Part shown: positions 53,153-63,742 of the stretch, piece by piece
How the letters are laid out: each line of letters starts with the position of its first letter
Numbering within the stretch: position 1 is the first letter of the stretch
From: Thiobacillus sp. SCUT-2
GTDB lineage: Bacteria > Pseudomonadota > Gammaproteobacteria > Burkholderiales > Thiobacillaceae
Length of the DNA: 64,000 bases
Direction of reading: 5' to 3'
NCBI RefSeq assembly: GCF_035621355.1
Contig: NZ_CP141769.1
Coordinates: forward strand, 2,604,001 to 2,668,000
The notes under the pieces: generated by a model
Told to the model about the DNA's origin: nothing
Database searches by the model: none
The model's input: only the letters and a program-made list of their open reading frames with translations
Program-made: the position numbers and the translations under genes

Positions 53153-54001
53153 ATGTTCTCCAATACCCTCGTAACCACTGAAGACCTGGCCGCGCACCTC
53201 GACGACCCCAACTGGGTGGTCCTCGATTGCCGCTTCACCCTCACCGACACCGGGGCGGGTCGTCAGGCCTACGAGAAGGCTCACGTCCCGGGTGCACGCT
53301 ACGTGCATCTGGACAACGACCTGTCGGCGCCGGTCGGAGACAAGACCGGTCGCCATCCGCTGCCCGACCCGCAGGTGCTGAACGAGAAGCTCTGCCAGTG
53401 GGGCGTCGGCGTCAACAAGCAGGTCGTCGTCTACGACGACAGCTTCGGCTCGATGGCCGTACGCCTCTGGTGGCTGATGCGCTGGCTCGGCCATCCCGGC
53501 GTGGCGCTGCTCGACGGTGGCTATCCCAAGTGGACGCGCGAGAAGCGTCCGGTGACGGCCGAAACCCCGACCGTCCACAAGGCCGCCTGCGCCTGCCTGC
53601 CGGAACCCAGCCAGGTCGTCACCGCGGAAGAAATCCTGCGCGCCTCGCAGACCGGCGAGCAGTTGATTCTCGACGCCCGCCCCGACCGCCGTTTCAGCGG
53701 CGAATTCGAGCCGCTCGACCCGGTCGCGGGCCACGTGCCCGGCGCGATCAACCGCCCGTTCGAGGACAACCTCGACCTCGACGGCACCTTCCAGCCGCCC
53801 GAGGCGCTGCGCGAGGAGTACCAGGCCCTGCTGCAGGGCCGCGCGCCCTGGCAGGTCCTGCACATGTGCGGCTCGGGCGTCACCGCCTGCCACAACGTGC
53901 TGGCGATGGAAATCGCCGGTCTTCCCGGTTCCCGCCTCTATCCCGGTTCGTGGAGCGAGTGGATCACCGATCCGTCGCACCCCGTCGCTACAGGAGAATA
54001 A
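53153..54001 (+). CDS. Two-domain rhodanese-type sulfurtransferase
   Basis: This 282-residue protein has an inactive-type N-terminal rhodanese domain and a C-terminal domain with active Cys239 in the loop CGSGVTAC. This loop is typical of the 3-mercaptopyruvate sulfurtransferase branch rather than of classical thiosulfate rhodanese. It carries sulfane sulfur as a persulfide. There is no signal peptide. Lying 100 bp after the RspA-like gene and near dsr, it may feed or drain the cytoplasmic sulfur relay. Confidence 0.9.
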   Translation: MFSNTLVTTEDLAAHLDDPNWVVLDCRFTLTDTGAGRQAYEKAHVPGARYVHLDNDLSAPVGDKTGRHPLPDPQVLNEKLCQWGVGVNKQVVVYDDSFGSMAVRLWWLMRWLGHPGVALLDGGYPKWTREKRPVTAETPTVHKAACACLPEPSQVVTAEEILRASQTGEQLILDARPDRRFSGEFEPLDPVAGHVPGAINRPFEDNLDLDGTFQPPEALREEYQALLQGRAPWQVLHMCGSGVTACHNVLAMEIAGLPGSRLYPGSWSEWITDPSHPVATGE

Positions 54002-54003
54002 GC

Positions 54004-54624
54004 ATGGTCAAACCCGTACGTGTCCGCACCGTCTGGTTCAAGAAGGACGGCGAGCGCAGCGCCGAGGAGATCGCCACCGCGGTCGCTTCGACCGTCTGGC
54101 GCGTCGCCGACAAGGCGATCGACAACCTCGGCCGCGAGAACTACGACATCATCACGCCGGCGCGCGGCTTCAAGCTGATCGCCGAGTTCGTCGCGTTCCT
54201 GGTGCACTACTGCGACCGCATGGCCTACGCCTCGCTCACGCCTGAGCGCCGCGGCGCGGTGCTGCAGGCGATGGCGAACCGCCTCGGCGAAGTGATGGAA
54301 GAGAACATCATCAGCGTCGTCGGCCCGGACCCCAGCCGCAACTTCAAGGCGGAGTTCATCGACTTCCTCAACCGCCGCTTCGCCGACTACGCGGAGTTCG
54401 AGTTCCCCGACGACGAGAAGGCCAGCTTCCCGGCGCTGCGTTTCCTCGGCCTGCAGATCCGCGAAGAGATGGGGGACAGCGACAAGACCTGGATCATGGA
54501 CCAGATCATGGAGATCGAGATGCCCGAGATGATGGGCACCGTGCGGAAGAGCTTCAAGGGCCTGCTCTCCGACGCGCCGGTCCAGCGCGGCTTCGGTTCC
54601 CCCGACATGCTGCCTCCGGAATGA
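54004..54624 (+). CDS. Uncharacterised protein (206 aa) between sulfurtransferase and TauD-like genes
   Basis: I do not recognise a family. The sequence is alpha-helical and charged, with FKKDGERSAEEIATAVASTVWRVADKAIDNL and HYCDRMAYASLTPERRGAVLQAMANRLGEVMEENI. It has no signal peptide or membrane helix. It starts two bases after the sulfurtransferase stop and its stop is 4 bp before the TauD-like start, so the three are co-transcribed. A role in sulfur or organosulfonate handling would be context inference only. Confidence 0.8.
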   Translation: MVKPVRVRTVWFKKDGERSAEEIATAVASTVWRVADKAIDNLGRENYDIITPARGFKLIAEFVAFLVHYCDRMAYASLTPERRGAVLQAMANRLGEVMEENIISVVGPDPSRNFKAEFIDFLNRRFADYAEFEFPDDEKASFPALRFLGLQIREEMGDSDKTWIMDQIMEIEMPEMMGTVRKSFKGLLSDAPVQRGFGSPDMLPPE

Positions 54625-54628
54625 ATCC

Positions 54629-55528
54629 TTGACGGCGTCCCCCTTCGATCTCGCCAACGAATCGGGCTACCGCGCCTGGCGCGACGCCCGGCTAGCTGCC
54701 TATCCGCGCAGCGCCGATGAACTCGTCGTGCCGCTCGCCGATCCGCGCCAGCTGACCGCGGCCGAGTTCGCCGCGCTCGAAGACCGCTGCGCCCGCGCCA
54801 ACATGGCGATCTACAGCGCACCGCACCTGCCGGCCGCGGACAAGTCGATCCCCAAGGAGCTCGGGCGCCAGCTCGGCCTCGTACGCCTCGAAGGCAATTA
54901 CCTCGCCGACGAGGACGGCCTGTCGTCGATCACCCCGGCCGACGATGCCGGCAGCGGCGTGCGCGGCGATTTCATCCCCTACACCCACAAGCCGATCAAC
55001 TGGCATACCGACGGCTACTACAACGCGCTCGACCGCCGCATCCTCGGCATGACGCTGCACTGTGCGCAGGACGCCGAATCCGGCGGCGAGAACGACCTGC
55101 TGGATCACGAGATCGCCTACATCCAGCTGCGCGACGTCAACCCCGACTATGTCGCGGCATTGATGGAGCCTGATGCGATGACGATTCCGGCACGCATGGA
55201 CGAGGACAACGTCGCGCGCCCCGAACAGTCCGGCCCGGTATTCGCGGTCGACCCGGCCGAGGGCTTCCTCGTCATGCGCTACACCGCGCGCACGCGCTCG
55301 ATCGTCTGGAAAGCCGACGCCGTCACCCAGGCGGCAGTCAAGACGCTCGCCGACATCCTGGCGAGCTCCGAATACCTCCTGACCGCGCGGCTCGCGCCCG
55401 GCATGGGCCTCGTCTGCAACAACGTCCTGCACACCCGCAGCGGATTCACCGATTCCCCCGGCCACCGCCGCCTGCTCTATCGCGGGCGCTACTACGACCG
55501 CCTCCGCTTTCCCGCACGCGCAGCTTAG
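54629..55528 (+). CDS. TauD/TfdA-family Fe(II)/2-oxoglutarate-dependent dioxygenase-like protein
   Basis: The 299-residue protein has the iron-binding HxD in NWHTDGYY (His126, Asp128). The distal ligand is the His in NNVLHTRSGF, followed by HRRLLYRGRYYDRLRFP. Family members oxidise taurine, alkylsulfates or other compounds. The TTG start has only a weak ribosome site, and no better start was seen. The substrate is unknown; the neighbourhood suggests an organosulfur compound or a modified small molecule. Confidence 0.82.
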   Translation: MTASPFDLANESGYRAWRDARLAAYPRSADELVVPLADPRQLTAAEFAALEDRCARANMAIYSAPHLPAADKSIPKELGRQLGLVRLEGNYLADEDGLSSITPADDAGSGVRGDFIPYTHKPINWHTDGYYNALDRRILGMTLHCAQDAESGGENDLLDHEIAYIQLRDVNPDYVAALMEPDAMTIPARMDEDNVARPEQSGPVFAVDPAEGFLVMRYTARTRSIVWKADAVTQAAVKTLADILASSEYLLTARLAPGMGLVCNNVLHTRSGFTDSPGHRRLLYRGRYYDRLRFPARAA

Positions 55529-55578
55529 GCGGCGGGTAAAGTAAAATAGCGGTCTTCGTTTTTCGGCCACCTGCCGTC

Positions 55579-56829
55579 ATGCAGCTTCTTACCCTCGGGG
55601 TCAATCATCACACTGCACCGCTTGCGATCCGCGAGCGGGTGGCGTTCGGCCCCGACAAACTGGTCGAGGCGCTGCACGACCTCACCGGCAGCCAGCGCGC
55701 CTCCGAGGTCGCGATCCTGTCGACCTGCAACCGCACCGAACTCTACGTCAACACGCCTTCGCCCGACGCCGTCGCGCAATGGCTGGCCGACTTCCACCAC
55801 ATCGAGCGGCGCGACCTCGCCCCCTACCTCTACACGCTGCCGCGCGAGAAGGCAGCGCAGCACGCCTTCCGCGTTGCCGCCGGCCTCGACTCGATGGTGC
55901 TCGGCGAAACCCAGATCCTCGGCCAGATGAAGCAGGCGGTGCAGGCGGCGGAGGAAGCCGGCACGCTCGGCCTCCTGCTGCACAAGCTGTTCCAGCGCAC
56001 CTTCTCGGTCGCCAAGGAAGTCCGCACCAGCACCGAGATCGGCGCCAACTCGGTGTCGATGGCCGCCGCCGCGGTGCGGCTCGCCGCGCGCATCTTCCCC
56101 GGCATCAAGGAGCAGGCCTGCCTGTTCATCGGCGCCGGCGAGATGATCGAGCTGTGCATGACGCACTTCGCGGCGCAGCACCCGCGGCGCATGACCGTCG
56201 CCAACCGCACGGCCGAGCGCGCCCGTCCGCTGGCCGAGCGCTTCGGCGCCGGCGTCATTCCCCTCACCGCGTTGCCGGACGAGGTCGCCTCCTACGACAT
56301 CATCATCACGTCGACCGCGAGTCCGCTGCCTATCCTCGGCAAGGGCATGCTCGAACGCGCCATCAAGCAACGCCGCCATCGGCCGATCTTCATCGTCGAC
56401 CTCGCCGTTCCGCGCGACGTCGAGGCCGAGGTCGCCGATATGGACGACATCTTCCTCTACAGCGTCGACGACCTCGGCCAGGTCGTGCGCGAAGGCCTCG
56501 ACAACCGCGTCGCCCAGGTCGCGCAGGCCGAGGCGATCATCGAGACCAGCGTCGAAACCTTCGTGCACTGGATGGAAGGCCGTGAACTGGTGCCGATCAT
56601 CCGTGGCCTGCGCGACGCAGCCGAGCGTCACCGCCGCCACGAGATCGAAAAGGCCGAGAAGGCGCTCGCGCGCGGCGACGATCCGCGCGCCGTGCTCGAT
56701 GCGATGAGCCACGCGCTGTCCAACAAGCTGCTTCACGCGCCGACGCACGCGCTAAACAGCGCCACGCGCGAGGACCGCGAGCAGATCGTCCGCCTCATCA
56801 GCCAGCTGTACGGGCTGCATCAGGAATGA
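55579..56829 (+). CDS. hemA: Glutamyl-tRNA reductase
   Basis: This 416-residue enzyme reduces glutamyl-tRNA to glutamate 1-semialdehyde, the first step of tetrapyrrole synthesis. Family features are [20 protein letters not shown], the catalytic Cys in [10 protein letters not shown], and [21 protein letters not shown]. The C-terminal dimerisation helix ends ISQLYGL. It supplies precursor for both haem and the sirohaem of DsrAB. It overlaps prfA by 4 bp. Confidence 0.96.
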   Translation: MQLLTLGVNHHTAPLAIRERVAFGPDKLVEALHDLTGSQRASEVAILSTCNRTELYVNTPSPDAVAQWLADFHHIERRDLAPYLYTLPREKAAQHAFRVAAGLDSMVLGETQILGQMKQAVQAAEEAGTLGLLLHKLFQRTFSVAKEVRTSTEIGANSVSMAAAAVRLAARIFPGIKEQACLFIGAGEMIELCMTHFAAQHPRRMTVANRTAERARPLAERFGAGVIPLTALPDEVASYDIIITSTASPLPILGKGMLERAIKQRRHRPIFIVDLAVPRDVEAEVADMDDIFLYSVDDLGQVVREGLDNRVAQVAQAEAIIETSVETFVHWMEGRELVPIIRGLRDAAERHRRHEIEKAEKALARGDDPRAVLDAMSHALSNKLLHAPTHALNSATREDREQIVRLISQLYGLHQE

Positions 56830-57908
56830 AGGCGTCGCTCGCCGGCAAGCTCGCTCGCGCCGACGAGCGGCTGGAGGAACTCGACGCGCTCCTGGCGCAG
56901 CCCGAGATCGCCGGGGACATGGACAGCTACCGCAAGCTGTCGCGCGAGCGCGCCGACCTCGATCCGGTGGTCACGCTGTATCGCCAGTACAAGCAGGTCG
57001 AGGCCGATCAGAAGACCGCCCGCGACCTGCTCGCCGACCCCGACATGCGCGAGCTCGCCGAAGCCGAGCTCGCCGACGGCGAGGCGAAGATCGCCCGGCT
57101 GGAAACCGAACTGCAAACGGCGCTGCTGCCCCGCGACCCCAACGACGAGCGCAACATCTTTCTCGAGATCCGCGCCGGAACGGGCGGCGACGAGTCGGCG
57201 CTGTTCGCCGGCAACCTCCTCAGGATGTACACGCGCTACGCCGAGCGCCAGGACTGGAAGGTCGAGATCGTCTCGGAAAACCCGGGCGAGGTCGGCGGCT
57301 ACAAGGAGATCATCGTCCGCATCGTCGGTCACGGCGCCTACTCGCGCCTCAAGTTCGAGTCCGGCGGCCACCGTGTGCAGCGCGTCCCGGAGACGGAGTC
57401 GCAAGGCCGCATCCATACCTCGGCCTGCACCGTCGCGGTGATGCCGGAAGCCGACGAAGTCGGTGAAGTCGACATCAACCCGGCCGACCTCCGGATCGAC
57501 ACCTTCCGTGCCTCCGGCGCCGGCGGCCAGCACATCAACAAGACCGACTCCGCGGTGCGCATCACCCACCTGCCGACGGGCCTCGTAGTCGAGTGCCAGG
57601 ACGACCGCTCGCAGCACCGCAACCGCGCGCAGGCGATGAGCGTGCTGGCGGCGCGCCTCAAGAACCGCCAGCTGCAGCAGCAGCAGGCAGCGGAAGCGAG
57701 CACGCGCAAGAGCCTGATCGGCAGCGGCGACCGCTCCGACCGCATCCGCACCTACAATTTTCCCCAGGGGCGCGTCACCGACCATCGCATCAACCTGACG
57801 CTGTACAAGATCGACGCCATGATGGACGGCGACCTCGCCGAACTGCTCGACGCGCTCGCCGCCGAGCACCAGGCCGAGCAGCTTGCAACGCTCGCCGGAG
57901 AAAGCTGA
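56826..57908 (+). CDS. prfA: Peptide chain release factor 1
   Basis: The product is 360 residues. The GGQ catalytic motif is in [25 protein letters not shown], and the stop-codon-recognition PxT motif of RF1 type is in [21 protein letters not shown]. It terminates translation at UAA and UAG. The ATG overlaps the hemA stop, and prmC, which methylates the GGQ glutamine, follows 3 bp downstream: the standard hemA-prfA-prmC order. Confidence 0.97.
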   Translation: MKASLAGKLARADERLEELDALLAQPEIAGDMDSYRKLSRERADLDPVVTLYRQYKQVEADQKTARDLLADPDMRELAEAELADGEAKIARLETELQTALLPRDPNDERNIFLEIRAGTGGDESALFAGNLLRMYTRYAERQDWKVEIVSENPGEVGGYKEIIVRIVGHGAYSRLKFESGGHRVQRVPETESQGRIHTSACTVAVMPEADEVGEVDINPADLRIDTFRASGAGGQHINKTDSAVRITHLPTGLVVECQDDRSQHRNRAQAMSVLAARLKNRQLQQQQAAEASTRKSLIGSGDRSDRIRTYNFPQGRVTDHRINLTLYKIDAMMDGDLAELLDALAAEHQAEQLATLAGES

Positions 57909-57911
57909 ACC

Positions 57912-58775
57912 GTGAGGGACGGGAGTGCCACCGTCGCCCGCCTGCTCGAAGACGCCACGGCCCGCATCGGCACGACGCTTGGACTGGACAGGCGCGAAGC
58001 GCGGCTCGAGGCGCGCGTGCTTGCCGCGTTCGCCTGGGACGTGGCGCCGGCCTGGCTCGTCGCCCACGATACCGACATCGTCGAAGACGGCCCGGCTGCG
58101 CAGTTCGCCGGCCTGCTCGCGCGCCGGCTGGCCGGCGAACCCGTCGCCTACCTGACCGGCACCCGCGAATTCTTCGGGCGACCGTTCCTGGTCACGCCGG
58201 ACGTGCTGATCCCCCGCCCCGACACCGAGCTGATCGTCGAGCTCGCGCTCGCGCGCATGCCACCGGAAAGGCCGGTCGACGTGCTCGATCTCGGCACCGG
58301 CAGCGGCTGCATCGCGATCACGCTCGCGCTCGAGCGCCCGCTCGCCCGGATCGCCGCGGTCGATCGCTCGCCCGCCGCGCTGACCATCGCGCGACGAAAT
58401 GCGGAGAAGCTCGACGCCCCCGTCGAATTCATCAACAGCGACTGGTACGAGACGCTCGGCGACCGGCGCTTCGACCTGATCGTCAGCAACCCGCCCTACA
58501 TTGCCCCGAACGACCCCCATCTTGTCCGGGGCGACGTCCGCTTCGAGCCGCGCTCCGCGCTGACGGCCGATCACGCGGGCCTGGCGGACCTGCGCCGCCT
58601 GATCGTCGGCGCGCGGAGGCACCTTCGTCCGCACGGCGCCCTGCTGCTCGAACATGGGCACGATCACGCTGCCGCCGTCCGCCGTCTATTGAGTGCAGCC
58701 GGCTTCGACCGTCCGCAAAGCTGGCGGGATCTCGCCGGAATCGAGCGCGTGAGCGGCGGCGGCGTGTCGGAATAA
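57912..58775 (+). CDS. prmC: Release-factor glutamine N5-methyltransferase
   Basis: This 287-residue SAM-dependent enzyme methylates the GGQ glutamine of RF1 and RF2. It has LDLGTGSGCIAITLALERP (SAM site) and the NPPY catalytic motif in LIVSNPPYIAPNDPHL. The N-terminal helical domain recognises the release factor. A GTG start lies 3 bases after prfA. It is the last gene of the hemA-prfA-prmC operon, followed by a 137-bp gap. Confidence 0.95.
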   Translation: MRDGSATVARLLEDATARIGTTLGLDRREARLEARVLAAFAWDVAPAWLVAHDTDIVEDGPAAQFAGLLARRLAGEPVAYLTGTREFFGRPFLVTPDVLIPRPDTELIVELALARMPPERPVDVLDLGTGSGCIAITLALERPLARIAAVDRSPAALTIARRNAEKLDAPVEFINSDWYETLGDRRFDLIVSNPPYIAPNDPHLVRGDVRFEPRSALTADHAGLADLRRLIVGARRHLRPHGALLLEHGHDHAAAVRRLLSAAGFDRPQSWRDLAGIERVSGGGVSE

Positions 58776-58912
58776 TTTACACATCTTCTTCCCTTCGCCC
58801 CCCGGCGGTGGCGCCATCCTGCGTCAGACGGGCGTTCGGCGCGGGCACGGTGTATATTGGTGCGATTCTTGCTGCTTTTCCGGACGAATCCCAATAATGA
58901 CCGAGGCACGCC

Positions 58913-59566
58913 ATGTCTGACCGTACCCCCGATACTCCGGAGACCCCGACCGCTCCCGAACCGGACGCGATCGACCAGTCGCGCCGCAAGCTGACGGGCG
59001 CCGCGCTCGGTGCGTCGGCCATCTTCACCCTGGCGAGCCGCCCCGTCTGGGCAAACCAGTGCAGCATTTCCGGCATGGCGTCCGGCAACCTGTCCGCCCC
59101 CAAGGTCACCTGCGAAGGCTGCACGCCCGGCTACTGGAAGGTCTGCAACCACTTCGATTCGTGGGGCCCGACCGGCTTCAAGCTCACCGACACCTTCAAT
59201 TCGGTTTTCGGGGTCACCCAGTACGTCGACTGCAAGGGCACGCCCTACACGCTGCTGGACGTGCTGTACCTGAACGGCAATTCCTATTCGTGCGGCCCGA
59301 ACGGCAACAAGGACGCCAATCCGAGCGGCCCGCCCCCCGGCTGCACCAACGGCAGTTGCTTTCCCAAGCTCGGTGGCGACCCGATCTCGACCAACCTCGG
59401 CTTCCATGCGGTCGCCGCGCTGCTGAACTCGGCCTACCCCAACATGAATTTTGGCTACACGTCCGGCGAACTGATCGCGTTCTTCAAGGCACACTACCTG
59501 ACCGACCCGGCGGGCCTGAAGAATTCTCTCGCGATGCTCAACGAGCGCCACTGCCCGCTGAACTGA
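58913..59566 (+). CDS. Tat-exported Cys-rich CTPGYW-motif protein, candidate substrate of the HPr-rel-A cassette
   Basis: The product is 217 residues. A proline-rich leader precedes a Tat signal: SRRKLTGAALGASAIFTL, with cleavage likely after PVWA (about residue 47). The mature protein has nine or more cysteines and the segment CEGCTPGYWKVCNH at 67-80, followed by SFGVTQ-like repeats of small residues. It lacks catalytic motifs I know. Its position directly before a PqqD-like, an HprK-like and a nucleotidyltransferase gene makes it a plausible target of that system. Confidence 0.75.
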   Translation: MSDRTPDTPETPTAPEPDAIDQSRRKLTGAALGASAIFTLASRPVWANQCSISGMASGNLSAPKVTCEGCTPGYWKVCNHFDSWGPTGFKLTDTFNSVFGVTQYVDCKGTPYTLLDVLYLNGNSYSCGPNGNKDANPSGPPPGCTNGSCFPKLGGDPISTNLGFHAVAALLNSAYPNMNFGYTSGELIAFFKAHYLTDPAGLKNSLAMLNERHCPLN

Positions 59567-59570
59567 GCCG

Positions 59571-59843
59571 ATGACCCTGCCGCCGCTCTCGCCCTCCCGC
59601 CTGCTGAAAGTCTGGGGAGACGAGGCTGTCGTCTACGACACGGAGTCGGGCGATACGCACTACCTGAATCCGCTCACGCTCGCGCTCTACCGCATCTGCG
59701 GCGAGCGGGCCAGTTGCCGCGCAACCGACCTTGGCGCCGCCCTGGCGGCGCATTTCGAGGTCGAGGAAACGCCACAACTCGAGGAGCGGGCTGTCGAAGC
59801 CTTCGACAGCCTGTGCAGAATCGGCCTCCTCGCAGCGGCATGA
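59571..59843 (+). CDS. PqqD-like peptide chaperone (HPr-rel-A system)
   Basis: This 90-residue protein has the PqqD fold: LLKVWGDEAVVYDTESGDTHYLNPLTLALYRICGERASCRATDLGAALAAHF. PqqD-like RiPP recognition elements bind precursor peptides and deliver them to modifying enzymes. The stop overlaps the ATG of the HprK-related gene (ATGA), and the Tat-protein gene ends 4 bp upstream. The whole module is therefore one transcript. Confidence 0.83.
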   Translation: MTLPPLSPSRLLKVWGDEAVVYDTESGDTHYLNPLTLALYRICGERASCRATDLGAALAAHFEVEETPQLEERAVEAFDSLCRIGLLAAA

Positions 59844-60760
59844 AGTTGCTGCAGCTTCCTCGTGCCGACCTGCGTCGGCAGCTCGCCGGTGCCGGCGTGT
59901 GGCTCCGCACCGGCCCGTTCTCGCTGCGGGTGCAGTCGCGCGTACCCGCGGTAGCGGAAGGCCTGGCCGAACTCTACGGGCAGTTCGAGATACGCGGCGT
60001 GAACGAGGCGTTCGCCGATTTCCACGTGTCGGTCAACCCGCCCGCCAGCCTGCGCCGCTGGCTGCGCCCGCAGGTTCGCTTCTCCTTCGACGGCGTGCAC
60101 CCGTTCAAGCCGCTGCCGCGCGACCAGGCATTTCCGATGCTCGAATGGGGATTGAACTGGTGCGTCTCGACCCAGGCGCACCATTACCTCGTCATCCACG
60201 CAGCGGTCGTCGAAAAGAACGGGCTGGCAGCCATCCTCCCCGCCCCGCCCGGCTCAGGCAAGAGCACGCTCACCGCCGGCCTGGTGCTGTCGGGCTGGCG
60301 CCTGCTGTCGGACGAATTGACCCTGATCGACCGCAGAACCGGCCTGATCCAGCCGCTGCCGCGCCCCGTCAGCCTGAAGAACCGCTCGATCGACGTGATC
60401 CGCGCCTTCGACCCGGACGCCTACATCAACCGCCCGTCGCATGACACCGTCAAGGGGACGGTCGCCCACATGCGCCCCCCGCGCGAAAGCGTGCTGCGCC
60501 AGCACGAGCCCGCGCGCCCCGGCTGGGTGATCTTCCCCAGGTGGGATGCCGGCGCGCCGACCACCCTGGCGCCCCGCTCGCAGGCGCAGACCTTCATGTT
60601 CCTGGCACAGAATGCCTTCAACTACAGCCACCTCGGCGCCGACGGCTTCCGCGTCGGCGCCGCCCTGATCGACGAGGTCCACTGCTATGATTTTCATTAC
60701 AGCGACCTCGACGACGCCATTGCGACCTTCGACCGCCTCGCCGCGCGTCGCCCGTCCTGA
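59840..60760 (+). CDS. HprK-related kinase A
   Basis: The product is 306 residues. The C-terminal half resembles HPr kinase/phosphatase, with a P-loop in APPGSGKSTLTAGL (residues 135-148) and DELTLIDRRTGLIQPLPRPVSLKNRSIDVI. The N-terminal half (TGPFSLRVQSRVPAVAEGLAELYG) is specific to the HPr-rel-A family. HPr itself is not encoded nearby, so the phosphorylation target is probably different. It acts in the cytoplasm with the adjacent PqqD-like and nucleotidyltransferase proteins. Confidence 0.87.
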   Translation: MKLLQLPRADLRRQLAGAGVWLRTGPFSLRVQSRVPAVAEGLAELYGQFEIRGVNEAFADFHVSVNPPASLRRWLRPQVRFSFDGVHPFKPLPRDQAFPMLEWGLNWCVSTQAHHYLVIHAAVVEKNGLAAILPAPPGSGKSTLTAGLVLSGWRLLSDELTLIDRRTGLIQPLPRPVSLKNRSIDVIRAFDPDAYINRPSHDTVKGTVAHMRPPRESVLRQHEPARPGWVIFPRWDAGAPTTLAPRSQAQTFMFLAQNAFNYSHLGADGFRVGAALIDEVHCYDFHYSDLDDAIATFDRLAARRPS

Positions 60761-60763
60761 TAC

Positions 60764-61861
60764 ATGCAGCCGCTTTCGCCGATCCTGCTCGCCCGCACGC
60801 TTCGCTCGCCGGAACTGGTGAGCCGCTTCTCGCTGGGCGACTGGGATCTGCTGGTGCGGCAGGCGCGTGCCGCCGGACTGCTCGCCCGGCTGGGACACCG
60901 GCTGCGCCAGCAGGGTCAGGCGGCGGCCATTCCAGCGGCGGTCCGGTGGCATTTCGACGCTGCCGAGACGCTCGCGAACAAGCAGCGTACCGCGGTGCGC
61001 TGGGAGTTGCGGCAGATCCGCAAGGCGCTCGCCAGCGTCGACGGTCCGCTGATCGTCCTCAAGGGTGCGGCCTACGTGGCCGCCGGCCTTCCTGCCGCGG
61101 AAGGCCGGCTGTTCAGCGACATCGACATCCTGGTGCCGCGTGAATCCCTGCCGCGGGTGGAAGGCGCGCTGCGCCTGGCCGGCTGGCACGCCACCGGCCT
61201 CTCCGAATACGACCAGCGCTACTACCGGCGCTGGATGCATGAAATTCCGCCCCTGCAGCACGCCCAGCGCGACACCGTGATCGATGTGCACCACGCGATC
61301 CTGCCCGACACGGCACGCTACCACCCCGACTCCGCCCGGCTGCGCAGCCGCGCCGTCGCGGTGGAGGATTTGCCGGGCATCCTGGTGCTGGCGCCGGAAG
61401 ACCGCATCCTGCATTCCGCCGCGCACCTGTTCCACGACGGCGAATTGCCGCACGGCTTGCGCGACCTCACCGACCTCGACCTGCTGCTGCGCGAAGCGGC
61501 GGCCGCACCGGAATTCTGGCCGCGTCTCGTCGCGCGCGCCGAGGAACTGCAGCTGAGCCGCTCGCTGTTCTACGCCCTGCGCTACCTGCGGCATTTTCTC
61601 GATACACCGGTGCCCGACGGCATCGCGGCGAGCCTGGCGCCGTGGGCGCCGGGCCGCCTCACGCTCGCCCTGATGGACCCGATCTTCACTCGCGCCCTGC
61701 GACCCGACCATGCGAGCTGCGCCGACACCCTCGCCCCTGCGGCCCGCCTTGCCGCCTTCGTGCGCGCGCACTGGCTGCGCATGCCCGTTCACCTGTTGAT
61801 CCCGCACCTGTTCCACAAGGCATTCATCAGCCCCTGGCAACGGTCGTTGAAGCCCGCTTGA
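60764..61861 (+). CDS. Nucleotidyltransferase-family protein of the HPr-rel-A cassette
   Basis: The 365-residue protein has an NTP_transf_5-like core: VLKGAAYVAAGLPAAEGRLFSDIDILVPRESLPRVEGALRLAGW, with the DIDILV acidic pair that would bind metal. The rest is helical (RILHSAAHLFHDGELPHGLRDLTDLDLLLREA). It is the last gene of the cassette, 3 bp after the kinase. It might transfer a nucleotide to a protein or sugar; the substrate is not known. Confidence 0.85.
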   Translation: MQPLSPILLARTLRSPELVSRFSLGDWDLLVRQARAAGLLARLGHRLRQQGQAAAIPAAVRWHFDAAETLANKQRTAVRWELRQIRKALASVDGPLIVLKGAAYVAAGLPAAEGRLFSDIDILVPRESLPRVEGALRLAGWHATGLSEYDQRYYRRWMHEIPPLQHAQRDTVIDVHHAILPDTARYHPDSARLRSRAVAVEDLPGILVLAPEDRILHSAAHLFHDGELPHGLRDLTDLDLLLREAAAAPEFWPRLVARAEELQLSRSLFYALRYLRHFLDTPVPDGIAASLAPWAPGRLTLALMDPIFTRALRPDHASCADTLAPAARLAAFVRAHWLRMPVHLLIPHLFHKAFISPWQRSLKPA

Positions 61862-61924
61862 CGACCGATTCTTCGTGCGTATAATTCCCGACTATTCCAG
61901 TCAGGTATTACCCAGGAGCCGACC

Positions 61925-62245
61925 ATGACCCCTCTCGACCGCATCCGCGACCAAGTCACCAACAACGCCATCGTGCTGTACATGAAAGGCACGCCCCAGT
62001 TTCCGCAGTGCGGCTTCTCGGCGCGCGCCGCCCAGGTGCTGCAGGCCTGCGGCGTCAAGGATTTCCTGGCGGTGAACGTGCTGATGGATCCGGAAATCTT
62101 CGAAAACCTGAAGTACTACGCCAACTGGCCGACCTTCCCGCAGTTGTACGTGAAGGGCGAGCTGATCGGCGGCTCCGACATCATGATCGAGATGTACCAG
62201 AAGGGCGAAATCCAGAAGCTGCTGGAAGAGGCCCAGACGGCCTGA
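61925..62245 (+). CDS. grxD: Monothiol glutaredoxin (Grx4/GrxD)
   Basis: This 106-residue protein has the monothiol CGFS site with Cys29, in MKGTPQFPQCGFSARA, and the WPTFPQLYVKGELIGGSDIMIEMY region that binds glutathione. CGFS glutaredoxins bind a shared [2Fe-2S] cluster and deliver it to apo-proteins such as the many Fe-S proteins encoded nearby. A CCAGGAG ribosome site and a downstream terminator support a single-gene unit. Confidence 0.95.
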   Translation: MTPLDRIRDQVTNNAIVLYMKGTPQFPQCGFSARAAQVLQACGVKDFLAVNVLMDPEIFENLKYYANWPTFPQLYVKGELIGGSDIMIEMYQKGEIQKLLEEAQTA

Positions 62246-62261
62246 AGCAGGCTGCGCGCTG

Positions 62262-62295
62262 ACAAGGAAAGCCGACCACGGGTCGGCTTTCTTGT
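62262..62295. terminator. Bidirectional rho-independent terminator between grxD and ntrC
   Basis: GCCGACC-ACG-GGTCGGC forms a 7-bp stem with a 3-base loop. Flanking AAA/TTT and ACAAG/CTTGT extend it. It sits between the convergent grxD and ntrC genes. Confidence 0.88.
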
Positions 62296-62318
62296 TGGGG
62301 CGTCGCTGAAGCAGCCTG

Positions 62319-63737
<1,419 letters not shown>

Positions 63738-63742
63738 GGGGA

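Noticed and set aside
51412-55578. CRISPR array next to the Cas6-like gene
   Set aside because: I looked for regularly spaced repeats of 25-40 bp with unique spacers and found none. The heptamer array at 53.1 kb has no spacers.
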